Notes: generated from the letters alone by a model not told the origin. Shown: positions 11,286 to 20,592, counted from the first letter of the stretch. The stretch: 64,000 bases of DNA from Isoetes taiwanensis (GCA_021234155.1 JAJEKV010000072.1:6367676-6431675), one strand, 5' to 3'. Numbers and translations: made by a program.

Positions 11286-12115
11286 GACTAAATGCCAGAT
11301 TTTTCATATGTTTGAACATAAAGTATAATGGTTGGATAAGACTTAACAGCTGACACAATAGCGGCACTAGACATATCAGCAAAAACACTTTGGCATCGTG
11401 CAATTTAGGAAACACCCCTATTCAGGTGTTATTTTCTGCCTCTGTGTATTACTTATCTCTAACCATGGTAATGTAGAGCACTTTGACTAACTATTCATTT
11501 CATCATGCAGTCAAGATAAAAACCAAGTAAATGAATGGCTAGTACAGAAAAAGATTCTTAAAAATGGATAAATAATCAAGGGTCGAAATTAGGGGGTTTC
11601 CTCCCCAGAACCTTCGAGTAAAATTGGAAAAATGACTTGATAAAGTAGATGCAGGCAAATTTTCGCTCGAAATTTTGGAAAAATAATGTAAAATTTGGCA
11701 AATTAGAGATATTTTTCTCAAAAATTGGTAAATATGAATAAAGGGTGGCATTTTTGTTGGTTAGCGCAAAATCTAAATTCGAGGCCTGTAGATGATAGGA
11801 TCAAGTGAGCACCAAGTTGTTGGCAATTGACAAAGATATTTGCATTACATCCTTATGGGCACTGGTATAATAGATTTGCAAATATAATACAAAACATATT
11901 ATTCTTATACTTAAGTTTGAGAATCACATGTATAAAGCTCGTAGTCTAGTAACCATTAGACTACTTGCACCACCTATACAGAAACAATAATATGTGGTTC
12001 AATAGTCTCTATGCGATAGCTCTATTTAGGTAGTGAAAATGGAGGTTTCCCAACCGCAAAGAAGGGCCTCGTCACGTCATATATCTTCAAGCTCCAAGAG
12101 AGATTGGAGAAAGTA
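11285..12115. repeat. Duplicated flank of the multicopper oxidase gene, copy 1
   Basis: This stretch aligns by eye with 13125-13640, sharing for example 'gtagagcactttga', 'aaaaagattcttaaaaa' and 'attacatccttatggg'. Its last 200 bp (about 11905-12115) also match the 3' end and downstream flank of the intact oxidase at 51728-51945. Copy 1 is interrupted by a MITE at 11577-11788. A shorter related piece follows near 12278-12330. Confidence 0.65.
11577..11788. mobile_element. hAT-type MITE, 212 bp
   Basis: The left end CAAGGGTCGAAATTAG and the reverse complement of the right end, CAGGCCTCGAATTTAG, form a terminal inverted repeat. Flanking 8-mers TAAATAAT (11569-11576) and TAGATGAT (11789-11796) match at 6 of 8 positions, as expected for an aged hAT target duplication. 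The paralogous locus near 13320 lacks the insertion and reads straight through 'ggataaataat|aggatca', which supplies an empty site. A sister copy lies at 54140-54356. No coding capacity; mobilisation would need a transposase from elsewhere. Confidence 0.75.
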
Positions 12116-13124
12116 GCATAGGAGTTAGATAGCATGCATAAAAAATCCTTACTGCTCGCAAAGATATATTGGATGTTATAGTAAATCAGATAAAGCATTT
12201 TTTGTTCAGAACCAAAATTCTAGAATTTCTTTGAGAATGAGTAGAATTGAGTTAACTTATTAGTTTCCATAGTTGAATGTCAAATTTACTATATGTTTGA
12301 GGGTAAGATATAATAGTTGGGTAACTAAGTAACTGAGTTCAAAATTGCACTAGAGTATTGCACTAGAGTACAAAATTGGTAGTGGGGTACACCTTTTCGC
12401 ATATAAGTAAATAAGCACTATGAGAAGACCCGAACCATCATGACTGTCAAAACAAATCAATGGCTAAAATTCCTTGATATCAGCCCGATGTTTCATAACA
12501 CTAGCGGAGGTCCATTTATGGCATATTTTGATCACAATCATGAAAAATTAGATCAGGGTTGCCATAGAATAGAATAGAATAGAATAGAGTTTTTATCGTC
12601 CACGGAGACCAATTGGCCTATAGAGTAGAAGCCAATATCTTATAAAATGCTTCACGGAATTGATTGTCGTCAGGTCCATTGGATTCTTAGTAGGAAAACC
12701 TTCTAGAACATTAGGTCTCAAGTAAATCCATTCAATATTTTCACTGGAAGAAGAAAAACAATTTTTGATTATTTGAACGAAAAAGCTAATATCTTACAAG
12801 TTATACTATGATGTCGTTTGTTCCATTAGTCGTGATGCAAAAATGTCTTTGGAGGTCAAGTTTCAGATCATTTTGTAGAGGACTGGTAGTGAAAAAGCTA
12901 AAGAAAGTTTCTGGTATCTATAAGGGAAAAGCATATATCTCACAAACGGCTTCATAAAATATAATGTTGTCTATTCCATTAGATTGCGATGCAAAAATGA
13001 ATTAGAAGAGCAAATTTGAGACTGTTTTGTGAATAACTATGTGAATCATCCAAAAAATTCCTTCATCATGTGCTTGTCTAAATAAGCACCGAATACTATT
13101 CGTCATTTTTCAGCACCTTTAAGC
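12116..13124. other. Gene-free stretch with internal repeats
   Basis: No gene is visible. An (AATAG)n microsatellite lies near 12563-12590. A diverged direct repeat of about 110 bp occurs at about 12780 and 12925, sharing 'atgcaaaaatg' and 'ttgtctattccattag'-like text. Confidence 0.45.
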
Positions 13125-13561
13125 AATGTCTGGAGGTGATTTCTGCTACCCACCAGTAGCAATTTTATACCCAACTAGATAGATCAGCGAAACACTTGGA
13201 CATAATGCAATTCCGTGTCCCTAAGCATGGTATTGTAGAGCACTTTGAATAGCAATTCATTTCTTCATGTGGTCAAGAAGTAAAAGAATGGCCCGTACAT
13301 AAAAAGATTCTTAAAAAGGGATAAATAATAGGATCATTCATGCAACTTATTAAGGCAAATGAGCTGGCAATTGACAGAGATATTACATTATATCCTTATG
13401 GGTGGTATGCAAAACGTATTACTCTTAAGTTTGAGAATGTATAAAGTCCGTATTTTAGTAACCATTAGACTACTTGCAGCAGCTAAATGGAAATAACAAT
13501 AATAATAATAATATGCGGTTCAGTAATCGCTATGGGATAGCTCTATTTAGCTAGTAAAAAT
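13125..13561. repeat. Duplicated flank of the multicopper oxidase gene, copy 2
   Basis: The paralogue of 11345-12115 without the MITE. From about 13395 it is collinear with the downstream flank of the intact oxidase (from 51728), including an (AAT)n run near 13495-13512. A 30-bp piece, from 'aataggatcattcatgcaac' to 'ttattaag', also recurs at about 25285-25314. Confidence 0.7.
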
Positions 13562-14239
13562 GCAGGTTTCCCCAACCATGAAGAAGGGCCTCATCATGTC
13601 ATTATCTTCATGCTCCAAGATGTGGCAATGCCAAACATAACCTGGACCAACAGTTGGGTCAAAAGGGTATTGGGAGCCATTCTAGGTAATAAAACTGATG
13701 AAAACTCTGGTAACATTTCGAGGCATTGCCCTCACTGTATCTTTCCAGCCAATCTCATCTACTCCGGGCGCAACCGGCGGCCCTGTGAAGCAGCTGCTTG
13801 GCTCGCCATAAGGAGCTTGGATTAAACAGGAGTTATTCTGGTAGGTTGTCACATTGAATGGCTGAAAATTGAGCACCTGGAATTGCACCAAATGAATATG
13901 CATAGGATGAGCGTCTGCTGTCAGATTGATCATGCTCCATATTTCTGTAGTATTTTTTGAGTGGAAAATGTATCAGCATGATCATGGAAACCTTTATTGT
14001 CAATTGAAAGTCCTAATGATTGTCCCTGAGCTGTGCTGTTTTCATTTAATGTAAAATAACGTGTTAGAATGGGCTGGCCTGAGATATTTCCACATGATGG
14101 AATGGATTTGAGATCAATATCTCTCCTAGATATATTAGATGCAACAACATGGAATTTCATCACCATTTCTGTTCCTCCAGATGGAACGTCACCGCTAGGA
14201 AATGGAGCAGGGGCAAAATTCATCAACAAGATGTCGGTG
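13562..14239 (-). pseudogene. Truncated copy of the LPR1/CotA-like multicopper oxidase
   Basis: This is near-identical to the C-terminal part of the intact gene at 51867-52560, including HPMHIHLVQF and the type 1 copper end [13 protein letters not shown]. It is disabled by a one-base change of run length near 13935-13950 that shifts frame between STQ and the following INLTADAH segment, and by CAG to TAG near 13684. Homology stops abruptly at about 14239, where 'tatcaacaatatgtcggttc' begins. Signal peptide, first intron and half of the copper ligands are missing. Both copies have the same orientation, 38 kb apart. High similarity suggests recent duplication. Confidence 0.88.
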
Positions 14240-15771
14240 TATCAACAATATGTCGGTTCATCAACAATATGCATCAGCTCAAAACCAGGAATACCTTAAA
14301 AAAGGAGGAATTACTATATTCTCAACAATGTCCAACAACTTGTTCCAGCCTTGTGTCCTAACGTCATTTAAGGATCCACCATGTAAAAAACACTTTCTTC
14401 ATGGTTTGTTGTCTAAAAATGGTGGTCATAGTGTAAGTGTGTCCTAACATTGTAATTGTTCCCAGACAATAAAAAAAATGGCACTTAAATTGTGCCATGG
14501 ATAGATGAATGTCATTGGCATTGTAATAGAAATTCTAGCCCACATATGCTTCGAAAAATGTACAATTATGGGCGACAACATTGTTGGGGAAGGCCACAAT
14601 AACATGGAATATGATTTAGACCTTGAGAGGCACCATAAAACCACGTTATTCCATGTTCTTATCTATCGCTTTCTTAACAATGTTGTCATGATCTGCAACA
14701 TAGTTCTCATGACAAATAAGAACTACTACTAAAGTCAGAAAAATGATTCCTGAGTGTTTTGATATGTACCAACTCATATTATCACTGTGACTTGATTTTC
14801 CAAAAGCTTTAGAATAAATGGGATGTCCAAGAAAAAAAGAACATAAACAGATTTGCATAAATGTGATGGATATGAACCATGAAGTCACCTCTAGTTCTAT
14901 TCAAATGAAGTAAAAAAGCTACTTAGTTGCCTGACATCAATAGTTATAGCATCTTGCATAGTTGTATCATGTATAGAAGCAGCAGAAAAGAGCAAATAGA
15001 AATTAGTATTGAAAGCTTATCGAGACATGCTTTTAGGAATCAATTTGAGACTAAGTAACCACAATGAAATGAGGACTTACAAACATAAAAGGAAAACCCA
15101 TTACCTGCAGAATGGCTAAGCAACAGTTTCTGGATCACAAATGCACCATTTAAAGCAAAGATCACAGTTTCTGAGAGAGACTCACCTCATTACTAATCTT
15201 GAATTCTAACAAAATAATGTCAATTGGATGTCAACATTGCAACAGATCAAAGGCAGCTATAACGTTGACAATTGTGGCCAAAGACCTTTAAGCTATATAC
15301 CACTTCAATAAAATGCCAGAAGCTGCCAGTATGTCTTTCTAAGTTGAATATATGAATATCTGGTGCTATTGAATACAAATGTAATTTGATATTCTTACCT
15401 CATCGCACATTTGGTTATCATGGTATCTGCTGAAAGAATATGTAGGAAAATATGTAGATCACATGCCTTGGATCTTTTTCTCTTAAAGGAACTCATGAAA
15501 ATTTGAGCTTTGAATACTCTCCACCATTCTAGATTTCATAAAATAACCTGCAAAGCCATCTTCAGTGATGGAACACCACCAGCCAGCCTGTTAAGGAAAA
15601 GAGAATTTGTATAGAAAACAATACAAAAAACATATAATACATGACTTATTGAGGTGCATAAGGAATATAAAGTAAGATTGAGAAGGATCCTAAAGTGAGC
15701 AAAATTAAACACATTGCAAAAAATGAAAACCCAAGAAATAAAACTTTGGCACATACTGCACAATGATGTAA
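14240..15771. other. Gene-free stretch between oxidase pseudogene and transposon
   Basis: No protein-like ORF or RNA gene is seen. Open frames near 14505 and 15536 have no recognisable features. The segment ends at the TTAA bordering the large transposon. Confidence 0.45.
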
Positions 15772-15775
15772 TTAA

Positions 15776-15798
15776 CAAGGTTGCATTTGAAACGGGAG
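15776..15798 (+). repeat. Left terminal inverted repeat of the transposon
   Basis: It starts CAAGGTTGCATTTGAAACGG. Immediately inside, 15786-15799 and 15808-15821 (ACTCCCGTTTCAAA) form a 14-bp perfect inverted repeat, so the left end itself folds into a hairpin. TTAA precedes at 15772-15775. Confidence 0.82.
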
Positions 15799-15956
15799 TG
15801 TTGCACAACTCCCGTTTCAAAGATTCCCTCAAAAAAACATGGCATCCTCTCAGAAATGAACTTTTTGGCCGAGTCAAAGGATTTTACGAGGTTAATTTTT
15901 TTTTCTTGCTTTTTAACCTCTCAGCAAGTGTACATTTCATTTGATGAAATATCATG

Positions 15957-16255
15957 GCCAAAAACTGCAAAATTTACAGCTGACTATGCAATACATGAAA
16001 TGAAGACAACAAAAACATCTTAGTTTAAATGAATTAATAATAGTACATTAATTAGAAATTTTAAATACATCAGTTTTGAAGGCAAAATTATTTGAACACT
16101 AGAATAGTCTGTCAGCTGTTAGTGGAAAAGGGCCAAATTTACAGTTGATTGTGTAGTGTAGACAAGCAAGACTAAGAAAATAAGAAAATTGATGGGAATC
16201 AATAATATTAATAATGAATAAATATTTCAGTATCAGTTTTAGAAGATGCCAATCT
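15957..16255. repeat. Diverged direct repeat inside the left end of the transposon
   Basis: About 15957-16093 and 16125-16255 share 'caaatttacag' / 'aaaatttacag', 'gaataataat'-type AT runs and 'cagttttgaag' / 'cagttttagaag' in the same order. Similarity is low. The stretch lies downstream of the methyltransferase gene end and has no coding features. Confidence 0.4.
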
Positions 16256-16277
16256 GAAAAATATTTCTCACAAGGAG

Positions 16278-16951
16278 TCAAAGATCAACTTCGTAGTCCT
16301 CCTCATGGTGTGTGCTTGTAGTTGCAACGTCTTCCTTAACAGGCTTCTCTTGCTGAGGTGATTTAACTTTTTCCTTGGTAGTGTTGTCTTCTGTTTCCAC
16401 TACTAGAGCCACTTCCTTCAGCTCTGCAAAAGTGACCTCATCCTCTGTGGAGCTAGTAAATGGAGGCTGTATTTCGGACGATGTCATTTTGGCAAAATCA
16501 GATGAGGATTTGGCACCTAGCTCTTGATTCTCGTCTGGTAAGCTAGGTAGTGCAGCCAATCTCATCTTAATAAAATTCACGGCCTCCTTGTCTATATCCG
16601 TTTTTTTGCTACGGTTTCGCCTTTTTAAGTGCTTTGCGGGCAATGGTTGATTACGGGCCGAAAGCATCAAGTATTCAAGTCTCCTTGGCGTGAAAACATG
16701 TCAATAAGCATGGTTGATTTCTTTTCAGTCGGCTCCAGTAGGCATTAGAGGGGCTTCCCCATAAGATAGTGATTGACAATTCTACCTGCGCTTGTTGCTT
16801 GGGTCTTGTGATATATGGTTATGATGTATTTCAATACAAGCCATATGTGTTGGAAACTCTAACACATTAGAAAAATCCCAAAAGCATCAATGGACATGTT
16901 GAAGTGCTCCATTGTTCTGAAGTTATTAGAAAAATGCCGTCGAAGCTCAGT
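16278..16951 (-). pseudogene. Disrupted C-terminal end of the ParB-methyltransferase gene
   Basis: Downstream of the TAA at 16954-16952 the minus strand still encodes recognisable methyltransferase pieces in shifting frames. There is an EPTEKKSTMLIDMFSRQGDL segment like the (N)EKP helix before the AdoMet site, then LDAFGP-stop-STIARKALKKAKP, corresponding to motif I (usually LDPFxGSGTT), then KKTDIDKEAVNFIKMRL, corresponding to the end of the Rossmann-like fold. The last 130 codons (16670-16278) are open, acidic and Ser/Thr-rich and end in EEDYEVDL. At least three stops and one or two frameshifts separate these pieces, so the protein as encoded would lack its cofactor site unless undetected splicing removes them. 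Confidence 0.65.
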
Positions 16952-19944
16952 TTAAAAAGCTGATGGTGAGGCCACATGAAGATATTCCACTTTGCTTAAC
17001 AATCTAGGGCCTCCAGCATGGTAATTTATATTGGTTTTGTACCTTTGGGAGAGAAGTGTAGTTAGCAATCTAGCAATTGATAAATACGTTTACTATTCCA
17101 GAATAGCAAAGGAAAGCAGAAGTATTCCAGAATAAGTTCTCACCAGACCAAATTCTCGCCCCCGCTTGGAGGGGATCCAAAATGATTCTTGAAGCTTCGC
17201 TTCCACCATTCCGCCTTGCATGCTAGAATGGAACACCACCGACCTCCGCTTAGCGCCGTTGTAATTTGTTTTAGACCATCAATAAAAGCATTGAACTCGG
17301 AGTTCCTAAATGGTAGGTCGTCATAACGGATGTCCTTGATCTTAAACCCGTACGGTATATCAGCAATGATCAGGGTAAAATTCTGGGGCTTAATGCTTCC
17401 CACCAACTTAGTGCAGTCACCTTGAACAACAGAAAACAAATTGTCCTGATCGAACAATGTAAACTTTTCAAACTCGGACGGTTCAACCGACAACCGCCTT
17501 CTGTCAGCCAAGGTGCTTTCCTCACGAGCAAGCTTTAGAAGGTGCATGAAACCTTCAGGAAGGTCTTTGTTTTTCTTTTTGTTCTGCTTTTGCAAATGAA
17601 GTTAAGTTGTGTACAAATAGTTGAAACAAACGAAGGTCCAAATGGTGAAGTATTATACCCATCCTTCAAAATTAGGAGCGTATTGTACAATGCGCTCGTC
17701 TGAAGTTGCCATAGGGTACAGCTCCTTACACCTTTCCCAGATTTCCACATTTAACTGCTCCATCAAGCATGTTTGGCATGCAATGACGTTCTTTTGGCTA
17801 ACAAACAGAAAATATTAAGTACATTACTTATTCCGGAATACAAAACAGATAAGGAATCCGAAAGTATGAAGCACGAGACATGAAGGCTTACTTGTGCAGT
17901 TCCTTTGACATCTCTTCTAAGGTAAACTCCTTGTCCACTACTTTCTGGAGTAACCTTTCTAGGATGGTTGTGTCCGTGAATCCCTGCAGCTCCCTCCGTT
18001 TGCGGATGGTCATTTCTTTTTTTGGCACATCTGTGCCCTTTTTCTTCTCTGTTACTTTACCTTTGCTCTTTAATTCCCCTCTTTCAAAAGCTGTAAATAT
18101 TTCGTTTTGCAGGTCCCATATCTACAGCACAACAACATATTGTAAGTTACACTGGAGAAAATCTTTTAATAATGAGCTACTATAAACATGAAGCAAAGGC
18201 CAAAGTGTATTCCGGAATACACTTCGGCCAGACACCAAAGGCCAAAGTGTATTCCGGAATACACTTCGGCCAGACACTGAATGCCAAAGTGTATTCCGGA
18301 ATACACTTTTGGCCTGACATTAAAGTGCGAGGACTATTCCAGAATACAGAAGCGCTTACTCTGCCATCCCTGAAAGCAAGTTGGAACCAATTATCGTGGC
18401 TGATGAGAGAGTGGCTCTTGCTGGCTTCATCGTACTTTAGACAGCACTCTATTGCGCACGCCTCCTTAAGCTTCAAAGATGGCCCTGGCTTCTTAAGATC
18501 TTCTCCATATTTTTCTTTGAATATCAAGTACTCTCTGTGCATGAATCTGATTGTATCGACAAAACTCATTTTGAGTTTGTACTCGTTATCTGCATTGTGT
18601 GTGTTGGCCACTATTTTTGCCTCTTCGTCAGTCGGGCCACAATACACCGCACAGAGGACGGAGAAGTATCTTGGATTTTGCTTTTCTTTAAAGAGTTGCC
18701 TGCGAGCTTTGAAGCTATGGTTTCCACCCAGCACATAATGTGTGTAGTGATCTGCACACTCTCTGTCATAATTTGCCAGGTCCATGCACTGGCTTCTGTC
18801 GACAAGCACAACTATTGGAGCAGCAAGTGCATTTGGGTTACTCCTTATCCTGTCTTTCAAGTTTCTGACGTGATCTGCATAAATTTTTCTCACCTGGAGT
18901 GGTCTCTCTCCTGTGACAGGAAAATAAATCACTCCTTGAACATATTTATTTTTATTTATTTCTTCCATCCGTTCTGCCGTCTTGTCTATCTTTTTTTCTT
19001 TAATTGCAACCCCTGGGGCCTTGCCCTTCCCCTTTGTTTTTTTTCCTATTTCCTGGGGTGCATCTTCAATAGCAAGTACCGCTGTCTTTCTTTTCTTGGG
19101 CTCCTTGGCAGCCACAGTTTGTCTTTGCTTCTTTGGTGGTGGTGGTGGGGTTGCTTCAAGTTCGGACTCAGCAGAATTTGCATCGTCCTCCTTACTCCCA
19201 GTTTGGCTGCTGCTTTCACCCCCACCTTCTTCTTCTGCTTCAGAAGCACTGTAGTCCAGTGCTTCACTTCTGCTGCTTGATACCGTCTTAAGGATTGTTG
19301 ACAATGCCAGCTTATTTATATAGTGGGCAATGTAACTGTAAAGCCGTGTAGGCTGCACGTTGGCTAGCTTAAAGTAGGCTACATCAAGAACAATGTAGCC
19401 TTGTGACGTCTTAAATGAAAGCCTTGGCTGTTGCTTGGCCTGCTCAGCAACTGACTCCACGTGCTGTATGGATCCCATGCACACACACTCAGACTCGTCG
19501 TGCCGTTTCTGCCCTGGGCTGTGACAGACATACAGGAAAGTGACATTGCTGTACTTTCCTGCGAAACCTCTCGTGACGTACCACTGGGTCTAAAAGTTCT
19601 CGTATATTTGTGGCTCAGTGGTCTCTTGTTCCGTTTCAGGCGCGGGTTTCGTGCTCTTGAGCTTGATGGTCCTTCTGGGTTTTGGAACACCATGTTCCTG
19701 CCTGCAACATCACAGTAACTAACTGTTTTAGTTAAAGCAAAGTGAACTAGAAAATGTATTCCGGAATAACATTGTCTAAATTCTACTGCTAAAGCGCTTA
19801 AAAATGCACTAAATTTAATGTTTTTGTAGCAAAACTTTTTTGAACTGAAGGCCAAAGTGTATTCCGGAATACACTTTGGCCTCTACCTAAACAACAATTC
19901 TAAAATATGCCCGTACATTGTACTTTTACCGCTCACCTCTCCAT
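16952..19944 (-). CDS. ParB-like / DNA methyltransferase fusion protein, six-exon model
   Basis: Exon model on the minus strand: 19944-19937, 19701-18360, 18121-17892, 17797-17659, 17583-17144, 17042-16952. All introns are GT-AG and all phases agree. The start ATGGAGAG|GTGAGC gives MERQEHG. Residues about 155-250 are acidic then Pro/Lys-rich and probably disordered. Residues about 265-345 resemble a ParB/sulfiredoxin fold: GERPLQVRKIYADHV, a PIVVLVD strand and VLGGNHSFKARR. Residues about 620-735 form the N-terminal half of a beta-class N6/N4 DNA methyltransferase: VVQGDCTKLV, motif IV IIADIPYG near 646-652, then ENLVWYKTN across the last splice. ParB plus this methyltransferase type is a known bacterial and phage fusion. 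Faults are an in-frame TAG at 19592-19590 and TAA at 16954-16952. A role in modifying or binding DNA is inferred. Confidence 0.72.
17093..17134. repeat. Two TATTCCAGAATA palindromes in intron 5
   Basis: TATTCCAGAATA cores lie at 17094-17105 and 17123-17134, each one base from the perfect TATTCCGGAATA. They sit inside the 101-bp intron 17143-17043 of the ParB-methyltransferase gene. Confidence 0.75.
17829..17840. repeat. TATTCCGGAATA palindrome in intron 3
   Basis: A perfect 12-bp palindrome inside the 94-bp intron 17891-17798 of the ParB-methyltransferase gene. It lacks the longer GTG...CAC arms of the strongest copies. Confidence 0.8.
18198..18346. repeat. Phased array of four palindromes in intron 2 (42-bp spacing)
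   Basis: Three copies of the 18-bp palindrome GTGTATTCCGGAATACAC start at 18205, 18247 and 18289, exactly 42 bp apart, each within a longer inverted repeat with GCCAAA / GGC arms. A fourth, degenerate core (TATTCCAGAATA, 18335-18346) follows 43 bp after the third core. The array lies wholly inside the 238-bp intron 18359-18122. On the coding strand it is also open in frame, which makes a repetitive KCIPEYTLAF tail if the intron is not removed. Confidence 0.9.
19757..19768. repeat. TATTCCGGAATA palindrome in intron 1
   Basis: A perfect 12-bp core in the 235-bp first intron (19936-19702) of the ParB-methyltransferase gene, 89 bp from the 32-bp palindrome in the same intron. Confidence 0.8.
19850..19881. 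repeat. Perfect 32-bp palindrome in intron 1
   Basis: The half-site GGCCAAAGTGTATTCC is followed directly by its exact reverse complement. It is the most complete copy of the family and lies about 60 bp downstream of the start codon of the ParB-methyltransferase gene, inside the first intron. It could be a dimer binding site or extrude a cruciform. Confidence 0.92.
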
Positions 19945-20223
19945 GCTGCGTGCTAAAGTATTGTAGAAGGTTTCGAAGGCGCTAGATTGGAGCGGCTGGA
20001 GCTTCGAAACTGGAATACACGACTAAGTGCCAAAAAATCTCTTTTTAAAGGTCTGCTTCAGACACATGTCCATTTCTATGTATACCGGAATATGTTTGAT
20101 TCAAAATGTGTGCTAACATGTATTCCAGAATAGCAGACTTCTCCTTGGCTTGACACTTCGTATTCTCGAATAGCAAACTTGCACAAGTTGCTTCCGTATC
20201 TCTCCTAGTTGAAGTTATTGAAG
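19945..20223. promoter_or_regulatory. Shared divergent promoter region of the transposon genes
   Basis: This stretch of about 280 bp separates the ATG of the ParB-methyltransferase gene (19944, minus) from the first ATG of the plus-strand ORF (20224). It contains three degenerate palindromes: TATACCGGAATA at 20081-20092, TATTCCAGAATA at 20121-20132 and TATTCTCGAATA at 20161-20172. No clear TATA box stands out. The position suggests the palindromes could serve as operators for both genes; that is inference. Confidence 0.55.
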
Positions 20224-20592
20224 ATGGTTAATCGCATCCAGAACAGACTTCCACCACCTTTTGTTGCACCGAGTTCCTCTACTTCAGAGGAAATGCCCGA
20301 TGAGCATGTGTTTTTGCCTGGTGCCCACGCTTCCTCATCTCCTGCCTCTACAGCATCCTTGTTACTCCTTGATGATTCTCCAAGTCCATCACATAGTAGA
20401 TTGCCACCACCTTTCCAACCCTCCCCGAGCCCTTTCAAGAGTAGGTTGCCTCCTCCCTTCGTTCCATCTCCACATGTACACAGTAGGCTATCACCTCCTT
20501 TTGTACCATCACCAGAAGCTGCATATGCTGCAGCACAACAGATGTTTCTAAAAAGACTGCCCCCAGTATTTGTAGCTTCTCCTCTAACATGA
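20224..20592 (+). CDS. Proline-rich ORF, likely 5' exon of the transposase gene
   Basis: From ATG 20224 the frame reads MVNRIQNRLPPPFVAPSS and holds repeated SRLPPPFVPSP-like units (about five, degenerate), ending at TGA 20590-20592. After the stop the same frame still looks coding for about 90 codons (a SPPPPINVVTHGFAEF segment) with one more TAA. It may be an N-terminal disordered exon of the downstream gene, with the stop avoided by splicing or caused by decay. Alternatively it is a separate small gene. Proline-rich repeats give no function. Confidence 0.4.
   Translation: MVNRIQNRLPPPFVAPSSSTSEEMPDEHVFLPGAHASSSPASTASLLLLDDSPSPSHSRLPPPFQPSPSPFKSRLPPPFVPSPHVHSRLSPPFVPSPEAAYAAAQQMFLKRLPPVFVASPLT

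Noticed and set aside
18180-18359. The repetitive KCIPEYTLAF tail as the true C-terminus of the ParB-like protein
   Set aside because: A good GTAAGC donor and in-phase downstream exons show this is more likely intron sequence that happens to stay open.
18537-19280. Plus-strand ORF of 247 codons
   Set aside because: It is the antisense shadow of the ParB-like exon; composition is Cys/Phe/Ser-rich without features.
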